DNA of 64,000 bases from Abelmoschus esculentus (taxonomy: Eukaryota; Streptophyta; Magnoliopsida; Malvales; Malvaceae), in contig JAUCBN010000018.1 in the NCBI GenBank assembly GCA_035048815.1, positions 13,358,001 to 13,422,000 of the forward strand. Direction: 5' to 3'. A model generated the notes under the pieces. It made no database searches. It saw nothing but the letters and a program-made list of their open reading frames with translations, and was not told the origin of the DNA. Each line of letters opens with the position of its first letter. The stretch's first letter is position 1. Below, piece by piece: positions 12,931 to 24,752 of this stretch. The position numbers were made by a program, and so were the translations under genes.

Positions 12931-13050
12931 ATTGGATTGTTACATGTATTTGGATTGGTATATATTGAATATTGGATTGTTACATGTATTTGGATTATTG
13001 TACATTGAATATTGGATTGTTACGTGTAATTGTCACATGTTGAACCTTGG
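12931..13050 (+). repeat. 40-bp tandem repeat in Tekay1 5' LTR
   Basis: Three units begin ATTGGATTGTTAC at 12931, 12971 and 13011. The 3' LTR has the same three units at 21038, 21078 and 21118, so this repeat predates the insertion. Confidence 0.85.
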
Positions 13051-13773
13051 ATTGAATTGTTATATATTGATTTGGAATACGTGTACTTGAACTTGGTATG
13101 TTATGGTATATGGTAACTTACTTGGCATATGATACATGTTTGGATTGTCTTGGATTGTTTTGATTCTTTGTTTTTGTTACCTCACTAAGTACCTTATGTA
13201 CTTACCCCCGGTCCCTTCGCTCTTCCCAAACTTTTCAGGTCGATCGATTTATAGCTCGGTCCCGGATTTCCCTTGTTCGGATCAGCAGCAGCACAAGCCA
13301 TGTATGTTTCTTTTTGAGATCTCCTTGTGGTGGCTAGTCTTGTTTTGTTAGACCATGCATTTTGATTACTTTAGAAGGTTTGTATATAGTAAATCATTTC
13401 GGTAGCTTGGGGCTTAGTTTTGTATAACTTAAGAATGATAACACATTTGATATGTTTAATACGTATGTATATTTTTGTAATGGATTGCATGCTATGGAAT
13501 GAAATGGATGAATTATTGATATTGTCATATGGAATGGACCAGTGAATTAGAACTATTGAATGAACAATAGGCTTCGGAAATGTTTAATAATGAATATAAG
13601 TTGTTAAGTGGTTTAAAGGCCTAGTAATAGGAAAAGTTTTAAATTACCCCTAAAATCGGTACTTTCAAGTTAAGTTAAGTTGGTAAACCATCATTCAGGC
13701 CGGGTTATCGGAGTGTCCATGGACCGGTGACACCCCTTTCCTACCGGCCCGTGGTGGGGGTGTCACACTTGGT

Positions 13774-13785
13774 TGGTATCAGAGT
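13774..13785 (+). other. Tekay1 primer-binding site
   Basis: TGGTATCAGAGT, seven bases after the 5' LTR, matches the complement of initiator methionine tRNA except for the last base. Confidence 0.88.
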
Positions 13786-13925
13786 GTTTCGGTTAGGATT
13801 CTAGGACTAAAACCGAGTCCGCATGCATCATATTGGATCGAACTATGCCACCTAGGAGTTATATATAATAATGTGCTTGTGCTTGCTCGATCTAAACTCT
13901 TTCTTGTTTGCTTGTCAACAGTAGA

Positions 13926-15572
13926 ATGTCCGATACGTGGTTGGCGGTGTTTGACCCGAATCCTGCAACCTCTTCGACTGACGGAGATAGTGTGGTGATG
14001 GGTCAGAACCCTCCGCAACAAGCTCCACCTCCTCCGCCCCCTACTGCTCCTCAACCGGGAATTCCGGCAGTTCAGAACGTCCAGCAGGAATGTCTTCTTA
14101 GCATGAAGGAGATGTTCGATCAGCTTCTAGTGAACCTGAAGCAGAATCAGCAAGATGTTCCTGCCCCTGATGCGCCCAGCTGTGCTCCGATAGATAAGCT
14201 TGCTCGGTATCGAGCTTATACATTTGTGGGTGTTAGTGAGGAGAAACCAGAGGATGCAGAGTATTGGTTAGAACGTACTACTCAGATTCTGACCAAGCAG
14301 CTCCATTGTTCGGACGAGCACAAGCTAGAGTGTGCCGTAGCCCTATTGGCCGATGAAGCTCTGAGTTGGTGGGAAACCACTACATTGACTGCCCCAGCGG
14401 AAGCTGTTACATGGAAATTCTTCGTCGAGGAATTTAAGAAGAAATATATCAGTGAGCAATATCTAGCCGAGTGCCGGAAGAAGTTCTTGTATCTGAAACA
14501 AGCCAACCGGTCGATCGAGCAGTATGTGGCCGATTTCTGCAAATATTGTAAGTATGGCTCCGAGTATATTAAGACCGAGGAAGAAAAATGCCGGAAATTC
14601 ACTGATGGTCTTAACGATGAGTTAAGCCCAATATTTATGGCCCTTGGGATTACCGACTTCCAGAACTTGGTGAATCGGGCCATTGCGACAGAGGCAAAGA
14701 TGAAAGCTTCCGAGAAATGCAAGGGTGGTAGTTCCTGGAAGGACAAATGAGCCAAAACCGATGATAGGCCTCAGTGGAAGAACAAGAAGTCAAAGCAGAC
14801 CAAGGAGTCTTCTTCTGGATATACCTCTGTTCAGAGAGATGGATACATACTGAAGCCTCAGACAGTATCTAGGCACATAGCCCCGGTCATTTCTGTGGAT
14901 AGCACGAGGAATTCTAATAGAGGCACTCAGTATCCTGCCTGCAAGTTCTGCCAGAAACATCATCCGGGTCAGTGTAGGACTCAGCAGAATCTGTGCTACT
15001 TGTGCGGAGCTTCCGATCACTATATCAGGAACTATCCTCAGAATCCCAACAAAATTCCTGCTAGAGCTTCTGTTATGGACAGTTCTTTTCCGTATGCCAA
15101 AAACACGGGTTCTAGACAGGCTCAATCTGGTAGTCAGGGGAAGAATAAGGGCCAGCCTTCTAGTGCCACACACCAGGAATCTTGGGCTCCTGCACGGATC
15201 TACCACATCAGAGGGAAGGACGACGAGGAATCTCCGGATGTGATCGTAGGTATGATCGAATTAGATTCGAGTCCTGCATATGCTTTGATTGATTCTGGGT
15301 CTACTCATTCCTTTATTTGCTCTGCTATGGTTGCAAAGGCAAGTCTGAAGCCTGAGGTAGTCACTAGGGGTCTTGTATTGACAAACCCTATAGGAGGTTT
15401 ATTGAACATTAATCTTGTCTGTAAGGACTCCCCTATTATAATTCGAAATGTCCCTTTCCGGGTTAACTTGTTTGTGCTACTGACATGTGAGTTTGAATTG
15501 GTTCTGGGCTTAGACTGGTTGGTTAAGCATGAGGCTTGGATTGATTGCCAAAATCGAAGACTCTACCTTTAG
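13926..15572 (+). pseudogene. Tekay1 gag and protease, two stops
   Basis: The ATG at 13926 (MSDTWLAVF) is the likely start; TTG at 13908 is in frame but less plausible. A proline-rich N-terminus is followed by a retrotransposon gag domain (about 14220-14650, with EYWLERTTQIL, WWETTT and IEQYVADFCKY). A TGA at 14748 interrupts the frame, which then continues through two zinc-binding motifs (from 14940) and the aspartic protease motif LIDSGSTHSF (about 15285-15315), ending at TAG 15570. In the second zinc knuckle the last cysteine is tyrosine (TAT at 15033-15035). Gag binds the RNA and the protease matures the polyprotein. Confidence 0.9.
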
Positions 15573-17112
15573 GGTTTGGGTAAGGAGTCTATCTTACTCA
15601 TTGATAGGAAATCGACGTTAGTGTTTGCTGCCATGGTATTACAAGATGAGTATGACTTCGGGTTGCCTACTATTCCGTTGTATCTGAGTTTATTGATGTT
15701 TTTCCCGAAGAACTCCCTGGTCTTCCTCCGAACAGGGAAGTGGAATTCGGAATTGAGGTCCAGCCTGGGACAAGTCCGGTGTCTATCACTCCCTATAGAA
15801 TGGCACCGATAGAGTTTCGTCTCCCTGGGGTGCTCCAGTCTTATTTGTGAAGAAGAAAGATGGCTCAATGAGACTTTGTATTGATTATAGGCAGTTGAAC
15901 AAAGTCACTATCAAGAACAGATATCCTTTGCCCAGAATTGAAGACTTGTTTGATCAGCTTAAGGATGCTGCAGTGTTCTCAAAGATTGACTTACGGTCAG
16001 GTTACTATCAGATGAAGGTAAAGGATGAGGATGTGCCTAAGACAGCTTTCAGGACTCGATATGGTCATTTCGAGTTCCTTGTGATGCCATTCGGATTGAC
16101 GAATGGTCCAGCTGCTTTCATGGATCTCATGAAAAGCATGTTCAAGCCTTATTTAGATAAGTTTTTTGTGGTTTTCATTGATGATATACTTGTCTACTCC
16201 CGGGATAAGGAGGAACATTCTGAGCATCTCCGAATTGTCTTGCAAACTTTTCGAGAACGCCAGTTGTTTGCAAAGTTCTCAAAGTGTGAGTTCTGACTAT
16301 CGGAAGTTTCATTCCTTGGCCATGTCATTTCGGTAGAAGGAATCAAAGTGGATGCGAGAAAGGTACAAACCATTCTGGATTGGAGGCCTCCGAGGAATAT
16401 CAGTGAGATCAGAAGTTTTCTCGGTTTGGCTGGATATTACAGGCGCTTCGTTAAGGGATTCTCGTCCATTGCTGCTCCCTTGACAAAGTTGCTCCGAAAG
16501 GATGAGCCATTCGTATGGTCAAAGAAACAACAGAGAAGCTTTGATCAGCTCAAGCAAACTCTTACTCATGCCCCTATTCTTATTCAGCCAGAATCAGGGA
16601 AGGAGTACACCGTGTATAGTGATGCATTGTAGTTGGGATTAGGATGTGTCTTAATGCAAGAGGGGAAAGTGGTGGCATATGCCTCACGACAGTTGAAACC
16701 CCATGAACTTAATTATCCCACTCATGATCTTGAGCTAGCTGCGATTGTTTTTCCACTCAAAATCTGGAGGCATTATTTGTATGGTGAAAGGTGCTACTTG
16801 TTCACCGATCACAAAAGCCTCAAGTATCTTCTGATTCAGAAAGACCTCAACTTAAGGCAAAGAAGATGGATGGAGCTATTAAAAGATTATGATCTTGTCA
16901 TCGACTATCATCCTGGCAAGGCCAATGTGGTTGCGGATGCTCTTAGTCGCAAGCCAATTCTTACTCCTAATGCTATTAATGCTCATGTTCGAGTGTATCG
17001 AAGGCGAGGATTCTTGTCAGAACTTCATATTCAATCTACTTTGATTGCTCGGATCAAAGACCTCCAGCAAACTGATTCTGAACTTCAGGCTATCATGTCA
17101 AAGCCTATTTAA
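15573..17112 (+). pseudogene. Tekay1 reverse transcriptase and RNase H, frameshifted
   Basis: The frame changes near 15660-15845, and about 25 codons are missing just before WGAPVLFVKKKDGS. RT follows with LCIDYRQLNKVT, KIDLRSGYYQ, and the active site FVVFIDDILVYS (catalytic aspartates at about 16180-16185). RNase H has YTVYSDA near 16610, EGKVVAYASRQLKPHE and TDHKSLKYL near 16805. In-frame stops are at 16294 (TGA), 16630 (TAG) and 17110 (TAA). Apart from these the protein is well conserved, which fits recent decay. Confidence 0.9.
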
Positions 17113-18516
17113 AAGGCCAATCAGGACTTCTCTATTCGTGATAATGGTATTCTGTACTTCAAAGATAGGGTTTGTGTCCCTAATGATGAAGAATTGAAGA
17201 GGGAAATACTCCAAGAAACCCACCAGAGTTCTTTATCGGTTCACCCTGGATCGGTAAAGATGTACAAAGATTTGAAACCATTGTATTGGTGGCCGGGCAT
17301 GAAGTCAGCCATCACAGACTTCGTGTCTAAATGTTTGACATGTCAGAGAATCAAGGCTGAGCATCAAGTCCCTGCTGGGTTGCTTCAGCCAATCGAAATC
17401 CCTCAGTGGAAATGGGAAAAGATCACAATGGACTTTGTGACGGGTCTTCCGTTAACTCCAAGAAAGAATGATGCCATATGGGTGATTGTGGACAGATTCA
17501 CTAAGTCAGCTCACTTCATCCCGATCAGAGTAAACATGAGTTCAGATATCTTGGCTGAGCTGTATATTCGTGAAGTGGTACGTCTGCATGGAATTCCCAC
17601 TTCTATCATCTCGGATCGAGACTCTAAGTTCACCTCTCGATTCTGGAGATCATTACACGAAGCTTTGGGAACTAGAGTACGTTTGAGTACAGCTTTCCAT
17701 CCTCAGACTGATGGACAATCTGAGAGAGTTATTCAGGTCCTTGAGGATATGTTGCGAGCTTGTATTGTAGACTTCGGAAAGAACTGGGAGAAATCCCTAC
17801 CTCTTGTGGAGTTCGCGTATAACAATAGCTATCAGGCTTCCATTCAAATGGCCCCGTTTGAAGCTTTATATGGTAGGAGGTGCAGAACTCCTTTATGTTG
17901 GTCCGAGTTGGGTGAAAGCAAAGTTTTAGGGCTTTAGTTGCTTCGGGAAACTGAAGAGCAAGTCAAGATTATTCATGCAAGATTGAAACAGGCCTTTGAT
18001 AGGCAAAAGTCTTATGCGAATCTCAAAAGGAGGGATATTCAGTATAGTGTGGGAGATAAAGTCTTTCTGAAAGTATCGCCATGGAAGAAGATCTTTCGGT
18101 TTGGGAAGAGGAGCAAGCTTAGCCCTCGTTTCATCGGGCCTTTCGAGATTATTGAGAGGATTGGTCTCGTGGCTTACAGATTAGCACTCCCTGCTGAATT
18201 TGACAGGATTCACAATGTCTTCCATGTCTCAATGCTCAGAAAGTATAGATCGGATCCCTCACATGTTCTTGAGCCTGAGGATGTGGAATTGAATCCGGAC
18301 TTATCTTACGTAGAGGAACCAGTTCAGATTCTTGACCGAGAAATCAGAAAGCTTCGAAACAAGTCTATTCCTCTCGTGAAGGTTCTTTGGAGAAACCACA
18401 AGGTAGAGGAAGCCACGTGGGAACCGGAAGCGACTATGCGAGAGCAATACCCACACCTTTTTCCTTCAGGTATAAATTCGAGGACGAATTTTTCTTTAAG
18501 GGGGGGAGAATTATAA
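17113..18516 (+). pseudogene. Tekay1 integrase with C-terminal chromodomain
   Basis: Integrase inserts the element DNA. The N-terminal zinc finger reads HQSSLSVHPGS with CLTC downstream (17210-17345). The catalytic triad is visible: D in MDFVTGLP (about 17430), D in SDRDSKF (about 17611) and E in GQSERVIQ (about 17722). A TAG at 17935 interrupts, then the frame continues to a chromodomain (about 18310-18460; ILDREIRKLRNKSIPLVKV and EEATWEPE). In chromoviruses this domain is thought to steer insertion to modified chromatin, which fits a heterochromatic setting. The final stop overlaps the start of the 3' LTR. Confidence 0.92.
18498..18511 (+). other. Tekay1 polypurine tract
   Basis: AAGGGGGGGAGAAT immediately precedes the 3' LTR and would prime second-strand synthesis. 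Confidence 0.85.
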
Positions 18517-21500
18517 TACCCTAAACATAGCTTAGAAGTTAAGGACTAAATAAATTAAATTAGAGCTTAATAAAATTCAAAGTTTAGTGACTAAATTGAA
18601 TAAATTTGAAAATTAGAGGCCAATTTGAAAAGGGACCAAAAAGTGAAAATTCAAAAGAGGTGAGATTGCATGTAAGTTTTTAAGAAGTTGGTGGCCTTGG
18701 ACACATGGCAAAACACCATGAGGCCAGCCACCCCTTGTCCATAATAATAGATTTGTTTAAATTAAAAAAAAATAAGAAAAGGGGAAAATGATGATTATAT
18801 ATCATAGTGGGAGAGAGTTGTCATCTTCTTCACCCATTTCTTCCTTTTTGGCCGGCCATGGGAGAGAGTTTGAGAGAAAATATTTGCTTGCCTTGCATGT
18901 GAGATTTTAAGTGAGATTTTGAAGGTTTGAAGCAAGATTCTTGATTAGGGAGGTCAAACAAGCAAGGTAAGGTATTTTTCTTCTTCTAATCTTAGCTAAA
19001 AATGTAGTTGAAGGTTGTTAGCTTGAAATCCATGGCTGAAAATTTAATATAGTATTCTTAGTTAGCTTATTTTTAAGTTAGAAGTTGAATGCATGTTGCT
19101 GGAAAATACATGTTATATTAGTTGAGTTTTTGAGCTTAAGGACTAAGTTGCATGGATTTGGAAATTATAGGGACTGTTTCATGGTTAAATTTAGGAAGGA
19201 TTTTGATGTTAGGATGATTAAAATATTCATATGTGGACTGATTTGGGGTAAAAAGAAGCATGAAAACTTGTTGCTAGGAAATTAAGTGATAAATGTGGTT
19301 TTGAACTGTTTTGCAAGAATTGAGAAATTGGTGGACTTATTTGTTTTGGTTGAATCTGGAAATTTAATATTTAATTTATAGGATAATGATTTACGAGTGA
19401 GGAGATTAAATTGTAGGTGTTTTGGTTGAAAAGATGAAAGAAAGGAAGTGTTAGAATTGGTAAAGTGCTTTGGACTAGCTTATAAGTGATATTTTAGTAG
19501 CTTCATGGATTGAGCTGAAAACTCTTTTTAAATGCCAAATTAAAAATGTTTGTATAGGTAAAATGTGCTTAAAACTGATTCTACTAAAGCTTACAAGTGT
19601 TGGACGAGTTGAATTGGTGTTTAGGTTGATGAATCTTGAGCTAGAATTGATGTAGGTGAAATCTGTCCAGAATAGGCCCTGTTCTGGACAGTAACTTCAA
19701 AAAATTCCCTAAAATAATTTACAAGGAATTTAGGTATGGAATTGATAATTCTAGAACTTGGATGAGTCTAGTTTAATTATAGAAAAACCTCACCTCGTTT
19801 TCCCTTGTAAATTAGGAGATATAAGAGAAACAAAAAGATTGGTCCAGACTGTCCCGAAACAGCATTGCCTTGTCTTTAAATTAAAAACTGGTATTGATGG
19901 GTTCGTAGGAAAAATTCAAGCTTTATATGGTTCAAAAGATGGTTTCGTTATCTTTCCAACGAAGTAAAGTGGACAATTTTTGGACATGTGGATCAAAAGA
20001 TAAAAATAGTTTAGTGAGCATTGTACAATCTGTCCAGGAATGTAACCTTACTGTTTTGGTTGTTTTGGAGTTGTTAATTATGAAATGTGTAGTTCGAATG
20101 TATTTTGATGATGTGTCAGTGCTTTTGTTTGTTTTAGAGGCTTCTAAATAATTGGATAGTTAGGACGAGCTGAGGCAAGAGCTTGCCAAAAGAAGGAGCA
20201 AGGGGCCAATCATCCATAATCCCTAGGAGTTTGGCTTGGATTGTTTGTGAGTGTGACTTTCTTTGGGGTTGGGACTAGGTCCTAACCCAATTTTGATTTT
20301 TGGTTGTTTATGATTAAACCGGTATGAAATATGACTTAATACAAACTTGGCTAATCTTTAATGGAAGAGTGAAATGCTATGAAAACTTGTTTGTTGCCAT
20401 GTTACTTGTTAGTATGTTGATTGAATATGTATTGCTTATTAAGTAATTGTTTTGGTTTGTTCATACCCATGCATTGCATATGTCGAGGTATGAATGGCAT
20501 GCTTAAGCTTGGGACGCAAGGTACGTGTACATGCATTTGTTCCATGCAATTAAAGTTCTGATTTTTGCTTGTGCTTAGCATGTTTGATATAATGTATAAG
20601 GAATGGCATGAAATGAATTTTTATGAGCCTAGGCATAATGACCTAAGAGGCTTGGTCTATGAGGACCGTGTTATTGAAATGATAATGAATATTAGATTGA
20701 TATGCTTAAATTGATAATCGACAACCTTGGTAGCTAGTTAGTTAGATAGGAGGGCATGCCTTAGAATCTAGAGCTCATTGTATCGGGTAGGACTTCGGTC
20801 CGGGGCAATTGGCCCTTATTGGCGATAGTTGGAGGGTACGTTTTTGGTCATTGGCGACAGTAGGAGGGTTTGACCAGCACTATAGGTGCATATTGTGGCG
20901 ACAGTTGGTTGGAGATTCGATTATCTTCTAGCTAAATACCAAGGTGGTTGTAATGATTTAATTAACTTGAACTTGAATTGCACTATATTTGTTAGTTAAA
21001 TGTAAGCATGATTACTTCGTATGAAAATGCATTTGTTATTGGATTGTTACATGTATTTGGATTGGTATATATTAAATATTGGATTGTTACATGTATTTGG
21101 ATTATTGTACATTGAATATTGGATTGTTACGTGTAATCGGATTGTCACATGTTGAACCTTGGATTGAATTGTTATATATTGATTTGGAATACGTGTACTT
21201 GAACTTGGTATGTTATGGTATATGTGAACTTACTTGGCATATGATACATGTTTGGATTGTCTTGGATTGTTTTGATTCTTTGTTTTTGTTACCTCACTAA
21301 GTACCTTATGTACTTACCCCCGGTCCCTTCGCTCTTCCCAAACTTTTCAGGTCGATCGATTTATAGCTCGGTCCCGGATTTCCGTCGTTCGGATCAGCAG
21401 CAGCACAAGCCATATATGTTTCTTTTTGAGATCTCCTTGTGGTGGCTAGTCTTGTTTTGTTAGACCATGCATTTTGATTACTTTAGACGGTTTGTATATA

Positions 21501-21881
21501 GTAAATCATTTCGGTAGCTTGGGGTTTAGTTTTGTATAACTTAAGAATGATAACACATTTGATATGTTTAATACGTATGTATATTTTTGTAATGGATTGC
21601 ATGCTATGGAATGAAATGGATGAATTATTGATATTGTCATATGGAATGGACCAGTGAATTATAGAACTATTGAATGAACAATAGGCTTCGGAAATGTTTA
21701 ATAGTGAATATAAGTTGTTAAGTGGTTTAAAGGCCTAGTAATAGGAAAAGTTTTAAATTACCCCTAAAATCGGTACTTTCAAATTAAGTTAAGTTGGTAA
21801 ACCATCATTCGGGCCGGGTTATCGGAGTGTCCATGGACCGGTGACGCCCCTTTCCTACCGGCCCGGGGTGGGGGTGTCACA
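18512..21881 (+). repeat. Tekay1 3' LTR (3370 bp)
   Basis: It starts TATAATACCC, with the canonical TG changed to TA, and ends TGTCACA before the GACAT target duplication. It is nearly identical to the 5' LTR but shorter by one 32-bp minisatellite unit and a short indel near 18815. Short ORFs inside it are not genes. Confidence 0.93.
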
Positions 21882-21886
21882 GACAT

Positions 21887-22329
21887 ATTATAATGTATAT
21901 AGTGAGATGTAAATGGTCGAGATAGGATTTTCCCTTCCTACATAATAGGAAAATACATCAAAGGTCACTTGATTGAGTGAGACTATAAATGCATGGCAAT
22001 GCTTGAATACGTTGATATGAGATATCACAAATTATTCATTAACAGTAGTCCACTCTAGATATCAAGAAACATTAAAATAGGCTCTACAGGTGTGATTATA
22101 AAAACAGACATTGAATATATTATAATGTATATAGTGAGATGTGAATGATCGAGATAAGATTTACCCTTCCTACATAATAGGAAAATATATCAAAGACCAC
22201 TTGATTGAGTGAGACTAAAAATGCATGACAATGCTTGAATATGTTAATATGAGATATCACAAATTATTCATTAACAATAGTCCACTTTAGATATCAAGAA
22301 ACATTAAAATAGGCTATACAGGTGTGACT
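21887..22329 (+). repeat. Tandem duplication of about 232 bp in Copia 3' LTR
   Basis: The block beginning ATAAAAACAGACATTG occurs at 10343-10363 continued at 21887-22097, and again from 22098. Tekay1 therefore landed in the first of two copies. The 5' LTR has a single copy, so the duplication happened after Copia insertion and before Tekay1. Confidence 0.85.
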
Positions 22330-22985
22330 ATTCCAAGACTTGTGCCTATTAAAGATATAAAATGATAAAAGGACACAATATATTAAGAGAATTGGTCACG
22401 GGCATGATATATCGAATCATGATCTCTTGTAAGTTAGATGACAATGATATATTACTAGATGTCACTCATTGTTTGTAATATTAGAATTGTTCTAATATTA
22501 TTACTAATGTTACAATGAGCCTACAGGGTCACACCCAATGGTTGAAAAGGAGCAAAAATATATATATATAAGTAAACTATATTTAATCCCGGATTTTATG
22601 AAAATAATATAGTTAAAGTAATTGTCTCTCTTTTCAAAAAAGAATTTAATATAGATTCTAAAATTTAAGGAAATAATAAAATTAATTATTTCCTATAATA
22701 AATTCAAAATCAAACTCGTATACCTAGGGTTACACATATATATATAAGGGATCTTTGGGTCTAGCAGCCATATATCAGTGAATCCCGTATTCTAAACCTA
22801 AAATCATAAAAAAAATAGTTTTTCGATATTTGCTCTCTCAACTAGGTGAATTGAGTAGAGGCCGAGATGATATTCATAGAGGCTAAAGATTCTATTATTG
22901 AACGATCATGACTGTAGTAGACTCAATTGTTGTTTTTGTTGTTTATCAAGTAACCCAATGTACGTAATCGCATCTCTTCCTCCCG
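21887..22985 (+). repeat. Copia 3' LTR, second part, truncated end
   Basis: It resumes the Copia LTR after Tekay1 and matches the 5' LTR from about 3350. It loses the last 100 bp or so: after CTTCCTCCCGATTGTCG near 22985 the sequence is LINE1, and LINE1 also lacks about 35 bp there. One deletion therefore removed the junction. Confidence 0.85.
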
Positions 22986-23361
22986 ATTGTCGTGGGCTAA
23001 TAGGTCTTAGTTGACGCATTATCGTGGGGTCGCTGATCCTAGGTATAAGAACAATTATAGTGCGATTGACCTCTTCCATATTAACTGACCCACGTAAGAG
23101 TCCAAGGCACAGGTTTATAAAATCATGGCCAAGGATGTCCCAATGCTTCCTAAAGAAACCAATTGGGAATCCATCAACTCCTGGATCTTTTCGTGGGTCA
23201 ATATCACGAAAAGTAATGGTAACTTTATCAGCTGTGAAGTCCCTAAGAAGGTCATTATTCATTGGTTCAGTAATAATAGTAGGGATATTTTCCAAAATGG
23301 AAGAAGCAATAGTAGGGGAAGAGGATGAAAAGAGGCTTTGAAAGTAGTCAATTGCAATAGT
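22986..23361 (-). pseudogene. LINE1 fragment C (ORF2, start of RT)
   Basis: The piece aligns with LINE2 at about 57915-58262. The minus strand encodes SSPTIASSILENIPTI, DIDPRKDPGVDGFP and VNRTIIVLIPRISDPT, the entry into the L1-type RT domain. It is open over this length. It ends at the ATAGT target duplication (23357-23361) where the Athila-like element inserted. Confidence 0.9.
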
Positions 23362-24734
23362 TGATAGGTGTGGTATAAGCGCTATTTTGAGTGCAAGTGT
23401 ACACGTCGTCAAGTAATAAAATGATAAGTATATTGTGTATCGTCTTCACAGGGATTGGTATACTTAATATGTCTTCTTTTGTTTTCTTGCTCCTGAAAAT
23501 AAAATAAAAATACAAATAAGATGGTTTGTTTTATCTAACTAAATAATTAAATAAAAAAACATAAAATAAAAAGGGTTGAGAATGATTATAGAGAAAATGG
23601 GTAGGATCCAATTGCGTCAATTAGTGGATTCAATTGATCTTCTTCTTGTCTAATGTAATCACACAACACTGCTTCGATAGTACAGCAGATACTGCCTCGG
23701 CAATGCTGGTGCTCTTCTTCTGCGACAATCTCTTACTCATGGGAAGAAGTATCAAAGTTCAGCAAAGTGTCCGTAAGTGACTTAACTCATCTCTGAGTTA
23801 GAGTGCTGTTGATGCCCAGTCCTTGACAATACCTCTCAGCGTAAATTAAAGATAACCACCAACCAATCCAACACTTCTTTTAGCTGCTAAAACTCTTAAC
23901 CCGTCTCCTAGTGCCTCCACAGAAGTACATGCCGAGTTAGTGTCACCGACAACGTACTTATCCCTTTCGTTAATCTACACCTCTCGATGCTAGATAAATA
24001 GATTATTTGCAAACTTCCCTCTTGGGCTTGTATACAAGAACAAAGAATGGCAATAGGATAAGCAAACTTTGATTTTACTGCATAAGAACAAAAATACAAG
24101 AATCAATCTCCTCTCACTAATATCAACAACCTTCATCTATCCCTAAGAAGTTTAGAACATGTTATCGTGTAAGTACAATTCTTAGGGAGGAAGAGTTTTC
24201 TCTACAAATCGGCTCTCCCTAGACAATATGGCCAGCTAGGATATTTATAGTCTTAACCTAGGGCAAACCTTTCCTAAATAGACTTCAACTTGGAGTAGGG
24301 AACAAGTCTTCTTCAAGGATTCTGATATTTCCAAGTTTGCCGCCTTCTAGAAGGGTTTTCCCGCTTGGTCTTTGAATTAGGCTTTTAGCACTCTAGTCTG
24401 GTCTAATTGATGCGCTGTATCTTCCAGAATATTCTCCATATTTTTATCTTTCAATGCGCCTCCATTGTTGGTGCTGCCACACTGGATTCTGCGGCGGCCA
24501 TGCTTCTACCTCGGCCTCAACACAGCTTCTTTGCCGCTTCAGCTCTGGATATTCCTGTATGTACAGAAATTGTAATAATATTTGTATTCTCTATAAATAT
24601 GAACTTTGTAAGTGATGATAACGGAATATCCAATATTTGAGCAAAGAGTTCATGATTCGGTTCAAGTTGGGTATAATAGGTGTATAATGTACCATGGGAA
24701 AGGTAGTAAATAACTGCATTTTAGGCACTCATCA
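23362..24734 (-). repeat. Athila-like element 3' LTR (1373 bp)
   Basis: On the plus strand it starts TGATAGGTGTGG and ends GCACTCATCA. It aligns with 41467-42835 along its full length. About a dozen differences in the first 235 bp by eye suggest greater age than the Tekay LTR pairs. Confidence 0.92.
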
Positions 24735-24752
24735 AATACCCCCAAACTCGAA
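24735..24752 (-). other. Athila-like polypurine tract
   Basis: On the minus strand the sequence reads GAGTTTGGGGGTATT immediately before the LTR start TGATGAGTGC. A second G-run of the same kind (minus-strand TTTGGGGGAG) lies near 25540-25556. Confidence 0.75.

Larger units (their letters stand above)
10364..13767 (+). repeat. Tekay1 5' LTR (3404 bp)
   Basis: It starts TGTAATACCC and ends TGTCACA just before the primer site. It contains the element's promoter region, though I did not fix a TATA box. It matches the 3' LTR (18512-21881) closely along its length. Differences include an extra 32-bp minisatellite unit near 12682 and a short indel near 10668. Small ORFs at 10946, 11788, 12639 and 13136 are mostly mirrored in the other LTR and are not genes. 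Confidence 0.93.
10364..21881 (+). mobile_element. Tekay1: chromodomain Ty3/Gypsy element, complete but inactive
   Basis: The element spans 11.5 kb with LTRs of about 3.4 kb on each side of a 4.75-kb body. Ends are TG...CA, and the 5-bp target duplication GACAT flanks it (10359-10363, 21882-21886). Order of parts is primer site, gag, zinc knuckles, protease, RT, RNase H, integrase, chromodomain, polypurine tract. A C-terminal chromodomain plus very long LTRs points to the Del/Tekay clade (inference). It has one internal deletion and several stops. The two LTRs differ by only about a dozen substitutions in their first 0.9 kb by eye, so it is fairly young. Confidence 0.93.
2917..22985 (+). mobile_element. 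Degenerate Ty1/Copia retrotransposon, split by Tekay1
   Basis: The element has a 5' LTR starting TGTTAG (2917), a methionine-initiator-tRNA-type primer site (4642-4653), gag, protease, integrase, RT and RNase H in Copia order (6027-9791), a polypurine tract (about 9851-9862) and a 3' LTR from 9863. Tekay1 (10364-21881) sits inside the 3' LTR. The far end of the 3' LTR and about 35 bp of adjoining LINE1 are deleted, so the end near 22985 is approximate and no target duplication can be read. Stops and deletions throughout make it the most decayed LTR element here. It lies inside LINE1. Confidence 0.9.

Noticed and set aside
10946..21463. Small plus-strand ORFs present in both Tekay1 LTRs
   Set aside because: Many are matched because the LTRs are copies. 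They show no family resemblance and lie in noncoding LTR sequence.
22906..23412. 168-codon minus-strand ORF as one gene
   Set aside because: It crosses from an LTR through LINE1 into another LTR; only the central part is LINE ORF2.
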